A stretch of DNA of 64,000 nucleotides from Cystobacter fuscus DSM 2262 (GTDB taxonomy: Bacteria; Myxococcota; Myxococcia; Myxococcales; Myxococcaceae). A program made the position numbers and the translations under genes. The stretch is from positions 558,001 through 622,000 of the forward strand of contig NZ_ANAH02000064.1 in the NCBI RefSeq assembly GCF_000335475.2, given 5' to 3'. Within the stretch, counting starts at the first letter, position 1; each line of letters opens with the position of its first letter. The notes under the pieces are model-generated. The model ran no database searches, was not told the origin of the DNA, and was given only the letters and a program-made list of their open reading frames with translations. Shown here one piece after another: positions 9,070 through 17,390 of the stretch.

Positions 9070-10649
9070 ACGGGGGAGATCTCCCGGCGTCGGAAGGGGC
9101 GCTCCACCTTCTTGTTCGCCGAGCGCTTGAGGGCACGCGCGAGCAGGCGCCGCGTGTCGCGGGGATCCACCACGTCGTCCACCATGGCGAGCGCGGCGGT
9201 GCGCTCGATGCGGATGTGCTGGCGCAGGCCCTCGGCGAGCTGCTTCTTCATGGCCTCGGCGGCCTCGGGGCTTTCGGCGCCCTGCAGGAGCTTGCGCGCG
9301 GCGATGGCCACCATGCCCTCGGCGCCCATGACGCCGATCTCCGCGCCGGGCCAGGCGATGAACAGATCCGGCTCGAAGGCCCGGCCATTCATGACGTAGT
9401 AGCCCGCGCCATAGCCCTTGCGCACCACCACGGTGAATTTGGGCACGGTGGCGCTGGCGGCCGCGTACATCATCTTCGCCCCGTGGCGGATGATGCCCTG
9501 CTGCTCCACCTTGGTGCCCACCATGAAGCCCGGCACGTCCTGGAGGAAGAGCAGCGGCACCTGGAAGGCGTCACACAGGTTGATGAAGCGCGCCGCTTTG
9601 TCCGCCGCGTTCACGTCCAGGATGCCGCCCAGGTACATGGAGTTGTTGGCCACGATGCCCACGGGCCAGCCGTCGATGCGCGCCAGGCCGGTGATGAGGT
9701 TGCGCGCGAAGCGGGGCTTGAGCGGGAAGAACTTGCGGTCATCCACCAGCGACAGGATGACCTTGTTCATGTCGAACGCCTGGCGCGGGCTGTCGGGCAC
9801 CACGGTGAGCAGCGACTCGTCGCGCCTGTCGAACGGATCCGCCGTGGGCCGGCGCGGGGGCCGCTCCTCGCAGTGCGAGGGGAAGAAGGACAGGTACTCG
9901 CGGATGGCGGCGAGGCAGGTGGCGTCGTCGGGGTACTCGGCGTCGGCCACGCCGGACACCTCGGTGTGCACCTTCGAGCCGCCCAGCTCCTCCTCCGTCA
10001 CCTTCTCGCCCACCACGGACTCCACGAGGTAGGGGCCGCCGAGGGCGAGCGAGCTGGTGCCCTTGACCATGGGCACGAAGTCCGCGAGCGCCGGGATGTA
10101 GGCGGTGCCGGCGGCGCCGGGGCCCACCATGGCGGCGACCTGGGGCACCACGCCGCTCATCACCACCTGCTCGCGGAAGAGGTAGCCGGTGTCCGCGAAG
10201 CCCGCGAGGCGCCGGGGGTCCACGTCGCCACCCGCCTCCAGGCGCGCGCCCGCCGAGTCGACCAGCCACACCATGGGGATGCGGTGCTTGAGGGCCAGGT
10301 CGCGCATGCGCGCCACCTTGCGCTCGCCCACCGTGCCGATGGAGCCGCCGAACACCGTGAAGTCGTAGATGGCCGCCGCCACGGACCGTCCGTCGATCTC
10401 CCCTACGCCGGTGATGACGCCGTCCGCGGGCGAGGGCCGGGACGGGTCCTCCTCCTCGGGCAGGTGGCCCTCGGCCCCGGCGAGCAGACCCATCTCCTCG
10501 AAGGTGTTCTCGTCGAAGAGCCGCTGGAGGCGCTCGCGGGCGGTGAGCTTGCCCTTGGCGTGCTGGCGCTCGATGCGCTCCGGTCCCCCCAGGCCCTCGT
10601 TGCGGCGGCGCTGCTCCTCGAGCTTCTCCACCCGCTCCTTCATCTTCAT
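9066..10649 (-). CDS. pccB: Acyl-CoA carboxylase carboxyltransferase (beta) subunit, propionyl-CoA type
   Basis: This 527-residue protein has both halves of the crotonase-like carboxyltransferase fold. The N-terminal half has GSAGARLEAGG (acyl-CoA site) and GPGAAGTAYIPALADF; the C-terminal half has DVPGFMVG and KGYGAGYYVM, typical of propionyl- or methylmalonyl-CoA carboxylase beta chains. It transfers CO2 from biotin to an acyl-CoA in the cytoplasm. Myxobacteria use such enzymes for methylmalonyl-CoA and odd-chain metabolism. No biotin carboxylase/carrier subunit is in the window, so its partner is encoded elsewhere. The start has a GGGGAGG site. The exact acyl-CoA preference cannot be read, so the symbol is tentative. 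Confidence 0.88.
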   Translation of the reverse strand: MKMKERVEKLEEQRRRNEGLGGPERIERQHAKGKLTARERLQRLFDENTFEEMGLLAGAEGHLPEEEDPSRPSPADGVITGVGEIDGRSVAAAIYDFTVFGGSIGTVGERKVARMRDLALKHRIPMVWLVDSAGARLEAGGDVDPRRLAGFADTGYLFREQVVMSGVVPQVAAMVGPGAAGTAYIPALADFVPMVKGTSSLALGGPYLVESVVGEKVTEEELGGSKVHTEVSGVADAEYPDDATCLAAIREYLSFFPSHCEERPPRRPTADPFDRRDESLLTVVPDSPRQAFDMNKVILSLVDDRKFFPLKPRFARNLITGLARIDGWPVGIVANNSMYLGGILDVNAADKAARFINLCDAFQVPLLFLQDVPGFMVGTKVEQQGIIRHGAKMMYAAASATVPKFTVVVRKGYGAGYYVMNGRAFEPDLFIAWPGAEIGVMGAEGMVAIAARKLLQGAESPEAAEAMKKQLAEGLRQHIRIERTAALAMVDDVVDPRDTRRLLARALKRSANKKVERPFRRREISPV

Positions 10650-10723
10650 GGTGTGGCCTCCCCGGCAGGACTGGCGGCTACCTTGCCAGAGCGGCGCGCC
10701 AGGCCGGAAGAGGGGAGGGGCGC

Positions 10724-11182
10724 CTAGGGTCGTGGCTTGTGCAGTCGCGCGAGTTCGCGGTCCAGGGCGGCGGCGAACTGCTGGCGGTCCTGCGAGGAGA
10801 AGCCGCTGGGGCCCCCCGTCACCACGCCGCTCTCGCGCAGCTCCTGCATGAAGTTGCGCACGGACAGGCGCTCGGAAATGTTGTCCTCGGTGAACAGTTC
10901 GCCGCGGGGATCGAGCACGACGACGCCCTTGGGCACGAGCAGGGCCGCGAGCGGGATGTCCTGGGTGACGGCGAGATCGCCGGACTGGGCCTGCTTCGCG
11001 ATGTACTGGTCCGCGACGTCGAGCCCGCTGCCCACGCGCACCGAGGAGACGAGCTCCGAGCGGGGCAGGGAGAGCGTCTTGTTGGCCACGAAGACGATGG
11101 GGAGCCGCAAGCGCTGCGAGGCGCGCAAGAGGATGTCCCGCACGGGACCGGGACAGGCATCGGCATCCACCCAGAGTTTCAT
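10724..11182 (-). CDS. UPF0178 (YaiI/YqxD, DUF188) family protein
   Basis: This 152-residue protein starts with MKLWVDADACPGPVRD, the hallmark of the family, then has a central TQDIPLAALLV block and a C-terminal LRESGVVTGGP block. Length matches the usual ~150 residues. The fold is PIN/NYN-like with clustered acidic residues, so a metal-dependent nuclease-like role is suspected but not established. I chose ATG 11182; the in-frame ATG at 11194 is only four codons upstream and the reading frame beyond that has unlike composition. It lies between pccB and the ChaN-like gene, all on the minus strand, so an operon is possible. Confidence 0.88.
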   Translation of the reverse strand: MKLWVDADACPGPVRDILLRASQRLRLPIVFVANKTLSLPRSELVSSVRVGSGLDVADQYIAKQAQSGDLAVTQDIPLAALLVPKGVVVLDPRGELFTEDNISERLSVRNFMQELRESGVVTGGPSGFSSQDRQQFAAALDRELARLHKPRP

Positions 11183-11217
11183 GTCGCCGCCCATCCTCTC
11201 ACGTCTTCCGCGCGTCT

Positions 11218-12768
11218 TCAGGCGGAGAGGCGGCGCACCCACTGGAAGTAGGTGGCGCGCGGGTCCTCGAGGGGATCCCGGAACAGGGCGCGCACCTCGG
11301 CGCGCTCGACCCGGCCCGCCTCGAAGCCCTGGTAGAGCGCGTCGCCCAGCAGGTAGCCCAGCGCGTGGCTGACGCCATGGAAGAGCCGATCCTTGCGCAG
11401 GGGCAGGAGCTTCACCGCCTCGTCCGGCACCTCCACCTCGGCCGCCTTGTGCGCGAGCACGAACGCGGCGATCTGCCGCTCCACGCCCCGGGCCTGACCG
11501 AAGCGCAGGGCCCACTCGCCGGCCCCCACGCAGACGCGCCGGGGGTTCACCAGCTTCGAGCCGAAGAAGCCCAGCGCCTCTTCCACGCAGCGCGCGTAGA
11601 AGGCATCCGAGGCCCGGCGCGGCGCCTCCATGGCGTCGCCCACGGCGCAGTGCCGCACGAAGTGCGCCGCCTCCTCGGCCGCGTGGTTGAGGGACAGCGA
11701 CGCCAGGTACGCCGTGCGCGCCCGGGGGATGTAGTAGCTCTCGCGCGAGAGGATGTACCGGCGCAGCTGCACGAGCTCACCTTGCGTGAAGCGGCCCCGC
11801 TGCTGGATGCGCTCGAGCGCGTCTCCATCCGCCGCCGTCACCACCTCGGCCTCGTCGAGCCAGCGGCCCACCGGCACGCCCGCGAGCCGTCCGATGAGGC
11901 CCGCCATCTCCCGGAAGCGCTCGGCGGCGCCGCGCTCGCGCAGGGGCGAGTCCCCCGACTCGGCCTCGAGGTAGTCCAGGAAGCTCTGCTGGCACACCAC
12001 CGGCGAGGCGTTGAGCAGGCACAGCGCCCCATCCGCCAGCTCCACCGCCTGCGCCGCGCCCACCTTGCCCTCGCGGGCGAGCCGCCAGTAGACGCCCTCG
12101 GCGTTCTGGTACACCACGAGCCCCTTGTGGCCGTGCGCCTCGCCGAGTGCCCGCTCCACCTGGGCGGGGAGGTGGCAGGGTGCCACGTGGTACTGGCCCA
12201 CGAGCACCACCACCCGGGGGGAGTCCTCGGACCGGAGGGCCCGGGCGATGCGCTCAGCCGCGTACGCGTCCCGGAGCTCGAGCGAGCGCTCGCCCTGGGC
12301 GCGGCGGTCGATGCCCACCACGCGCAGGCGGTGGCGCCGGGCGTAGGCGAGCAGCGTGCGCGCCCCGGACCAGGCACCTTGTCCCGCGCCGAGTCCCAGG
12401 CGGGAGAGCAGGGCGCGCTCGGTGAGGCGTCCGGCGAGGTACGCGTCGACGGACGCCTGGTGCCGGCCCTCCACGCACTCGAGCGCGAGCACCACCCGGC
12501 GGCCCGCCTCCCGGACGCCCTCCACGAGGTTCAGGTAGGTCTCCTGCGCGAGCGGCAGCGTATGGTAGTCGCCCACGTAGATGACGTCCGCGGCGCGCAC
12601 CTGCTGGGAGACGGCGTGGGCGGAGAGGATCTGGCGGTAGTCGGAGGTCCGCCGGCGGTAGCGGGCCTCGTAGGCGCGAAAGGCCGCCGACTGTCCTTCG
12701 ACGGCCCGGGCGATCTGGGCCTTCTGGCGGCGGAACAGGGCGAGGTGGAGGGCGAGCGACGCGCGCAT
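11218..12768 (-). CDS. ChaN-like (Cofac_haem_bdg) protein with C-terminal extension
   Basis: This is a 516-residue protein. Residues ~55-290 match the ChaN/DUF399 pattern: a VIYVGDYHTLPLAQ block near the start, LALECVEGRHQ, and RVVVLVGQYHVAPCHLP late in the domain. ChaN of Campylobacter is a haem-binding outer-membrane lipoprotein of about 270 residues. This protein lacks a lipobox or clear signal peptide and has an extra ~225-residue C-terminal half with conserved-looking helices (QQRGRFTQGELVQLRRYIL and onward). It may therefore be cytoplasmic. The His and Asp residues of GDYH and GQYH suggest a metal or haem site. Domain call is good; function unknown. Confidence 0.75.
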   Translation of the reverse strand: MRASLALHLALFRRQKAQIARAVEGQSAAFRAYEARYRRRTSDYRQILSAHAVSQQVRAADVIYVGDYHTLPLAQETYLNLVEGVREAGRRVVLALECVEGRHQASVDAYLAGRLTERALLSRLGLGAGQGAWSGARTLLAYARRHRLRVVGIDRRAQGERSLELRDAYAAERIARALRSEDSPRVVVLVGQYHVAPCHLPAQVERALGEAHGHKGLVVYQNAEGVYWRLAREGKVGAAQAVELADGALCLLNASPVVCQQSFLDYLEAESGDSPLRERGAAERFREMAGLIGRLAGVPVGRWLDEAEVVTAADGDALERIQQRGRFTQGELVQLRRYILSRESYYIPRARTAYLASLSLNHAAEEAAHFVRHCAVGDAMEAPRRASDAFYARCVEEALGFFGSKLVNPRRVCVGAGEWALRFGQARGVERQIAAFVLAHKAAEVEVPDEAVKLLPLRKDRLFHGVSHALGYLLGDALYQGFEAGRVERAEVRALFRDPLEDPRATYFQWVRRLSA

Positions 12769-12871
12769 GGGCGGTCACCACTCGCACGCACCCGAGGGAC
12801 CGGCAAAAATTCAGCGACCGCGTCCCCCTTCCTTGACGCGTCCGGGCCCACGGTGGACGATCCGATTCCCC

Positions 12872-15712
12872 GTGGTCTGCTCACGCCCCCGCTCCATCCT
12901 CCTCGCGCTCGTGCTGCTCGTGGCGCTGCCTGTCCACTCGCAGGAGAAGTCGACCCTGCTTCACAACCCCCCGGATCAGGCCGAAGCCGGCCAGGCCCTG
13001 GTGGTGGATGGCGTGCTCACCGGCACCCAGCGCATCCTCCGCGTGGTGCTGCGCTACCGCGGCTCCGGCGAGCCCTACACCGAGGCGCCCATGGAGTTGC
13101 AGTACGGCGATCTCTACCGGGGAGTCATTCCGGGCACGCACCTGGCCGCTCCCGGGGTCGAGTACTACGTGGAGGGCTTCACGCCCGGTGGAGAGCGGGT
13201 GCCGCTCTTCAAGAGCGCCACGCGTCCGGCCCGGGTCCTCGTCGAGGGCGCGGAGCCTCCGGCCCGGGTGCCGCCCCTGTCGGCCCGGCCGCCCCCGGAG
13301 CCGACGGCGGCCCCGCGTCAGCCCCCGCCCCCGCCTCCCCGAGCCCCCGAGCCCGCGAAGTCCGCGCGCAAGCCCGAGCCCACCCGGTCCGAGCCCACCC
13401 GCCCGGAGCCCGCGCGCAAGCCCGAGCCGGCCCGGAAGTCCGACTCCGACGCCGATGACGCCATGGCGGCGCTCAACGCCGAGCTGCCCGCGGACACGGA
13501 GCCGGCCGCCGCGCCCCCAGCTCCGGAGCGGCCCTCGCGCCCACCTGCTGCCGAGCCCGCCCCCGTCGAGTCGACGCGCTCGCAGATGGAGGAGGATCTG
13601 GCGCTCTACACCGCCGAGGACACGCTGGCGCTGGCCACGCGGCACGAGGAGTCGGTGAAGAAGGTGCCCGCCATCGCCGCCTCGTTCGGGCGCGAGCAGA
13701 TCCGCTCACTCGGGGCGCGCACGGTGGCGGACGTGCTGGACGTGGTGCCCGGGCTGTCCATCAGCCGCGACGTCCAGGGCTTCCACCGCACGGCCGTGCG
13801 AGGCCTGCGCAACGACGCCGAGGTGCTCTTCCTGCTCAACGGCCACCGGCTCAACAACTTCTTCGACGGCAAGGCGCTGATGAACCTGCCGGTGGAGAAC
13901 CTCGAGCGCATCGAGGTCATCCGGGGTCCGGGCTCGTCGCTGTATGGCGCGGGGGCCTTCCTGGGCGTGGTGAACCTCGTCACCCTGCGCGAGGAAGGCC
14001 TGTTCTCCTCCGCCTCGGTGGGCGGTGTGCCCAAGAAGGTGGAGCAGGGGCTCGCGCCCGCCGCGGAGCTCCACCTCTCGGGTGCCCTTGGCCTGGATCG
14101 CCTCAAGATCTTCGGGGATGGGGACGTCTGGTACCAGGAGGGTGGCTCGACGGCCGTCGAGAAGGACGCGCTCGACGCGGACACGCTCGCGCAGAAGCTG
14201 CGCGAGCCATTGGATCCCGCGGGCTACACCCATGATGACCGCTTCCTGCTCAACCTCGGCCTGGGCGCCGAGTACGCCATCTCCTCGCGCAACCGCTTCA
14301 CCGCGTCCGTGCGGGTGATGTCCGAGGAGCGCGCCGCGCTCCTGGGCCTGTTCGACACCATGGGTCCGGACTCGCGCCTCAAGTGGCTGATGCTGCTGGG
14401 CGACATCACCTACGAGCGCCAGGTGAACGAGCAGATGCGGGTGCGCGCGCGCCTGTCCGCGGATCGGCAGTACACGGACCGGCTCTTCCAGATCGGTCCG
14501 GACAACTTCCGCACCGGCCCGGATGACCTCACCCAGCTCTTCCCCGAGGGCATGCTCGAGCAGACGCTCGTCACCGTGAGCGCCCTGGGCGCCAGCGTGG
14601 ACGCGGACCTGTCGCTCTTCGAGGGCAACCGCCTGTCCTTCGGCGCGGTGGGGGAGTTGCAGACGCTGGACGACTACTCCTACCTCACCAACTACACCTC
14701 CGACAGCCGCAGGCGTGGCGAGCTGGCGCCACCGACGGGGCTCGTGGACATCCAGGACATCGCCGAGGGCGCGGCCTCGCGGCGGCTGGCGTTCGGCGCC
14801 TTCGTGCAGGACCAATGGACGGTGGTGGAGCCGCTCACGCTCACGCTCGGGCTGCGCGCGGACGTGACCCAGTTGCCCCTGATGGACAAGGACAGCCTCG
14901 CCATCACCGGCACGCACCTGGTGACGAGCCTCAACCCCCGCGCGGGGCTGGTCTTCTCGGCCACCGACTCGCTCGTGCTCAAGCTGCTCTACGGCCGGGC
15001 CTTCCGTCCGCCCACGCTCCAGGAGCTGCTCGAGCAGATCCCCAACACCTACTACAACCAGGGCCGCTTCGTGGGGAACCCGGGCCTGCAGCCCGCCGTG
15101 GTGGACACGATCGAGCTGGGCGCGGACCTCATCCAGACGGCGGGCGAGGCGCGCGTGCGCCTGCGCGGCAACGCCTTCTACGAGGCCTTCTCCCATCCCA
15201 TCGCCGCGGTGGACACCTCGGGCAACATCGTCCCGGTGCGCAACCGCGAGCTGGGCGTGCGCGTGTACGGCGTGGAGGGCGAGGCCCGGCTGGAGGCCAG
15301 CAAGCGCGCCACCGCCTGGGTCAACGCGAGCCTCTTCCGCGCCGAGGACCTGGAGCTGCCCGCCAACCACCTCTACCTCACCGACACGCCCCAGGCGCGC
15401 TTCAACGCCGGCATCTCCATGCCCATTGGAGATGTCATCAACTTCGATCTCGTGGTGCGCGCGGGCGCCGAGCGGCGCAACAACACGCGCTCGGTGCTGG
15501 AGCTGGTGCGCCGCTACCGGATCCCCGCCTACAACCTCATCACCGCGCAGGTGCGCACCGAGCCCATCGCCGATCACTTCGAGCTGGCGCTGCTGGTGCA
15601 GAACGTCTTCGACTTCGACCTGCGCGATGATGTGCCCCGTCCGGACCGCATCCCCAACCTGCTTCCCCGCGAGGGCTTGTCCGCCTTCCTGACCTTGAGG
15701 GCCCACCTGTGA
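12872..15712 (+). CDS. TonB-dependent outer-membrane receptor with N-terminal extension
   Basis: About 946 residues from GTG 12872, which directly precedes a signal peptide ending VHSQ/EKS; no strong ribosome site marks the start. After the signal comes a ~100-residue beta domain ending in APGVEYYVEGF, a Pro/Glu/Ala-rich linker of ~110 residues (~135-240), then a plug domain (VKKVPAIAASFG, GARTVADVLDVVPGLSI, LNGHRLN, IEVIRGPGSSLYGAGAF) and a long beta-barrel with the GRAFRPPTLQELL block. It imports a substrate across the outer membrane using TonB energy. The N-terminal domain plus flexible linker is unusual for the family. It is translationally coupled to the next gene. Confidence 0.88.
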   Translation: MVCSRPRSILLALVLLVALPVHSQEKSTLLHNPPDQAEAGQALVVDGVLTGTQRILRVVLRYRGSGEPYTEAPMELQYGDLYRGVIPGTHLAAPGVEYYVEGFTPGGERVPLFKSATRPARVLVEGAEPPARVPPLSARPPPEPTAAPRQPPPPPPRAPEPAKSARKPEPTRSEPTRPEPARKPEPARKSDSDADDAMAALNAELPADTEPAAAPPAPERPSRPPAAEPAPVESTRSQMEEDLALYTAEDTLALATRHEESVKKVPAIAASFGREQIRSLGARTVADVLDVVPGLSISRDVQGFHRTAVRGLRNDAEVLFLLNGHRLNNFFDGKALMNLPVENLERIEVIRGPGSSLYGAGAFLGVVNLVTLREEGLFSSASVGGVPKKVEQGLAPAAELHLSGALGLDRLKIFGDGDVWYQEGGSTAVEKDALDADTLAQKLREPLDPAGYTHDDRFLLNLGLGAEYAISSRNRFTASVRVMSEERAALLGLFDTMGPDSRLKWLMLLGDITYERQVNEQMRVRARLSADRQYTDRLFQIGPDNFRTGPDDLTQLFPEGMLEQTLVTVSALGASVDADLSLFEGNRLSFGAVGELQTLDDYSYLTNYTSDSRRRGELAPPTGLVDIQDIAEGAASRRLAFGAFVQDQWTVVEPLTLTLGLRADVTQLPLMDKDSLAITGTHLVTSLNPRAGLVFSATDSLVLKLLYGRAFRPPTLQELLEQIPNTYYNQGRFVGNPGLQPAVVDTIELGADLIQTAGEARVRLRGNAFYEAFSHPIAAVDTSGNIVPVRNRELGVRVYGVEGEARLEASKRATAWVNASLFRAEDLELPANHLYLTDTPQARFNAGISMPIGDVINFDLVVRAGAERRNNTRSVLELVRRYRIPAYNLITAQVRTEPIADHFELALLVQNVFDFDLRDDVPRPDRIPNLLPREGLSAFLTLRAHL

Positions 15713-16548
15713 TGTCCCGACCGTTCACCGTCGCGCTGCTGGCGCTGGCCCTCGCTCCGGGCCTGGGCTGCCTGCGCTACAACGATCAGTGCCAGCCCCT
15801 GGTGGAGGATCCCGAGACGGTCCTCGGCAACCTGGGCGACCCGGTCTACCTGGACCGCATCTACACGCGGCATGACAACCACGCGCTCGGGCAGCTCGCC
15901 GCGGACGCGCTACGCCATGCCGAGGATGGCTCCCCGGCCCCCGCGCACCTGGGCATCATCAACGGAGGCGCGCTCCGGGCCGAGGGCCTGTGCGTCACCC
16001 GCACGTCCATCCCCAAGGGGCCGCTGAAGAACGGCCTCCTGCACGAGGTGATGCTCTTCGAGAACTCCGTGGTGACGGTGGACCTCTCCGAGCAGCAGCT
16101 CGTGGCCATGTTCGAGCACTCGGTGGAGGGACTCTCGCCAGTGGGCCAGCCCATCCTCGCGCCCTCGGGCGCCTTCCTGCAGGTGTCCAAGGACGTCAAG
16201 CTGCACGTGGACTGCTCGCGCCCGGTGAAACAGCGCGTGCGGGAGCTGAGCGTGAGCGGCCGGCCGGTGTCCTTGTCCCCGCGGGACAACGCTCCGTATT
16301 ACCGGGTGGCCATGTCGTCGTTCCTGGCGCTGGGCGGAGACGGCTACGGCACCATCTTCAAGGACGCGGCCTCCGACGTGACGCGCAACCCCGTCACGGC
16401 GAGCTCGTCCGCGGGGCGGACCACGGACGTGACCCTCACCGAGGCCTGGATGCGCGGCCAACATGCCGAGCCGAAGCCCCCCTTGTTCGAGGAGGAGCGC
16501 ATCGTCTTCGAGAACTGCGCGAAACCCTCCCGGCCCGTGGTGCGCTAG
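15712..16548 (+). CDS. Lipoprotein with stand-alone 5'-nucleotidase C-terminal domain
   Basis: This 278-residue protein starts at ATG 15712, sharing a base with the receptor stop (TGATG). The signal peptide ends in a lipobox (PGLGC), so it should be lipid-anchored. The body matches the 5'-nucleotidase C-terminal substrate-binding domain: NHALGQLAADALRHA, LGIINGGALRAE, an LYEL-like VVTVDLSEQQLVAMFEHSV block, and RVAMSSFLALGGDGY. The N-terminal metallophosphatase domain that does catalysis in UshA-like enzymes is absent, so it may bind a nucleotide or phosphate compound without hydrolysing it. Coupling to the receptor suggests it feeds substrate to, or works with, that receptor. Confidence 0.8.
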   Translation: MSRPFTVALLALALAPGLGCLRYNDQCQPLVEDPETVLGNLGDPVYLDRIYTRHDNHALGQLAADALRHAEDGSPAPAHLGIINGGALRAEGLCVTRTSIPKGPLKNGLLHEVMLFENSVVTVDLSEQQLVAMFEHSVEGLSPVGQPILAPSGAFLQVSKDVKLHVDCSRPVKQRVRELSVSGRPVSLSPRDNAPYYRVAMSSFLALGGDGYGTIFKDAASDVTRNPVTASSSAGRTTDVTLTEAWMRGQHAEPKPPLFEEERIVFENCAKPSRPVVR

Positions 16549-16570
16549 GGCCGGGAAGGGTGCTTCGGTG

Positions 16571-16789
16571 CTACGTCCCGTCCGACGAGCTGTCGGGGCG
16601 GGGCGGCGGCGGGGCGCCGAAGACGTCGTTGGGCGAGGGCATCTTGCGCAGATCGCCCCGGGCCACCTTCCAGGCCTGTTGGACGATCCACGACAGCGAG
16701 CGATCCTGCCGCGTCGCCTCGCGCTGGATTTCATCCAGCATGTCTTCGGGGAAGTAGAGGCTTTGTTTTCGATGATCAGTGGCGGCCAT
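16571..16789 (-). CDS. TIGR04563-type small protein, copy 2
   Basis: 72 residues from ATG 16789. It shares with its neighbour the block KQSLYFPEDMLDEIQ and the block RQDRSLSWIVQQAWK, the features of the TIGR04563 family I know only from myxobacteria. The pattern of a short strand, then helix-turn-helix, resembles ribbon-helix-helix proteins, so DNA or protein binding is possible but unproven. The tail is Pro/Ser/Asp-rich. It starts 5 bases after the stop of copy 1, so the pair is one operon. It converges on the nucleotidase-domain lipoprotein gene. Confidence 0.8.
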   Translation of the reverse strand: MAATDHRKQSLYFPEDMLDEIQREATRQDRSLSWIVQQAWKVARGDLRKMPSPNDVFGAPPPPRPDSSSDGT

Positions 16790-16793
16790 GAAC

Positions 16794-17006
16794 TTAGGAC
16801 CTTCCTTCTTCACGTGGGTCCTGCCGCTCGTCACCCGTCACGTCGTTGACGGCGGGGAATGACTTGATGCGGTCACGAGCGATCTTCCAGGCCTGCTGGA
16901 CGACCCACGAGAGCGAACGGTCCTGGCGGTTGGCTTCCTCCTGGATCTCCTTGAGCATCTCCTCGGGGAAGTAGAGGGACTGCTTGCGCTTGTCGGTGCC
17001 TGCCAT
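16794..17006 (-). CDS. TIGR04563-type small protein, copy 1
   Basis: 70 residues, about 70% identical to copy 2 over the first 50 residues (RKQSLYFPEEML..., RQDRSLSWVVQQAWKIAR). The C-terminal ~18 residues diverge and are acidic. The two genes look like a tandem duplication with variable tails. It is the first gene of the pair and has its own good promoter at 17057-17085. Ribbon-helix-helix-like from the residue pattern; role unknown. Confidence 0.82.
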   Translation of the reverse strand: MAGTDKRKQSLYFPEEMLKEIQEEANRQDRSLSWVVQQAWKIARDRIKSFPAVNDVTGDERQDPREEGRS

Positions 17007-17056
17007 CCTGGGTCTCCGGAACGGATACGAGGTGACGACCTGAACACACTGGAGCC

Positions 17057-17085
17057 GTTATCCGACAGACCTCCTGACGGGTCAA
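17057..17085 (-). promoter_or_regulatory. Sigma-70-type promoter for the TIGR04563 pair
   Basis: On the minus strand the -35 element TTGACC (17080-17085) is separated by exactly 17 bases from the -10 element GATAAC (17057-17062). Transcription would begin near 17050, about 45 bases before the start codon at 17006. Confidence 0.55.
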
Positions 17086-17150
17086 CGGTTTAGGAGTGTG
17101 TCCCCACCGTATGCCGCCGGGTATTCCGCGTGTGCGTAAAAAACCCGCGA

Positions 17151-17356
17151 AAAGAGAACGCCCCGGATCCTGGCAGGCAGGATCCGGGGCGCTCCGGAAA
17201 GAAGGGCCGCCAGGACGTGTCCCAGCGGCCCCGTGGGCCCAGAGGGGGAGGGGGGGGACCCCTAGGCCCAACTCCGTTGAAAATCCATCACTGTAACCCT
17301 TCGAGCCGCCCGGCCATTCCCACCCGCCCTCTTTTCCCCGACCGTCGCGACCCCCA
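17151..17356 (-). ncRNA. Candidate structured small RNA with three stem-loops
   Basis: Reading the minus strand, three hairpins follow one another. SL1 (17270-17234) is TGGGCC/GGCCCA with an inner GGGG/CCCC and a C-rich loop holding eight C in a row. SL2 (17231-17204) is GGGCCGC/GCGGCCC with an inner GGA/TCC. SL3 (17191-17159) is a perfect 14-bp stem with a 5-base loop followed by TTCTCTTTT, an intrinsic terminator. A plausible promoter lies at 17362-17390, giving a transcript of roughly 200 bases. No protein frame fits. The architecture (three stem-loops, C-rich first loop, terminator) recalls the Myxococcus sRNA Pxr, but I could not find Pxr's sigma-54 promoter here, so identity is not claimed. 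Confidence 0.45.
17159..17191 (-). terminator. Intrinsic terminator, perfect 14-bp stem
   Basis: Stem 17159-17172 with 17178-17191, loop GCAGG, followed on the minus strand by TTCTCTTTT. No protein gene on the minus strand lies between it and the divergent tilS gene, so it must end an RNA that starts within 17192-17445. This is the main reason for calling a small RNA here. Confidence 0.7.
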
Positions 17357-17361
17357 GGAAG

Positions 17362-17390
17362 AGCATAGGAATCGTCTTCGGCTGCTTCAA
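17362..17390 (-). promoter_or_regulatory. Possible promoter of the small RNA
   Basis: On the minus strand TTGAAG (17385-17390), a 17-base spacer and TATGCT (17362-17367). The match is fair (4-5 of 6 per element). Predicted start near 17355. Confidence 0.35.

Noticed and set aside
17270-17320. Possible sigma-54 promoter for the small RNA (TGGCCGGGCGGCTCGA on the minus strand)
   Set aside because: The -12 element does not have GC at the right spacing; the sigma-70-like pair at 17362-17390 is better.
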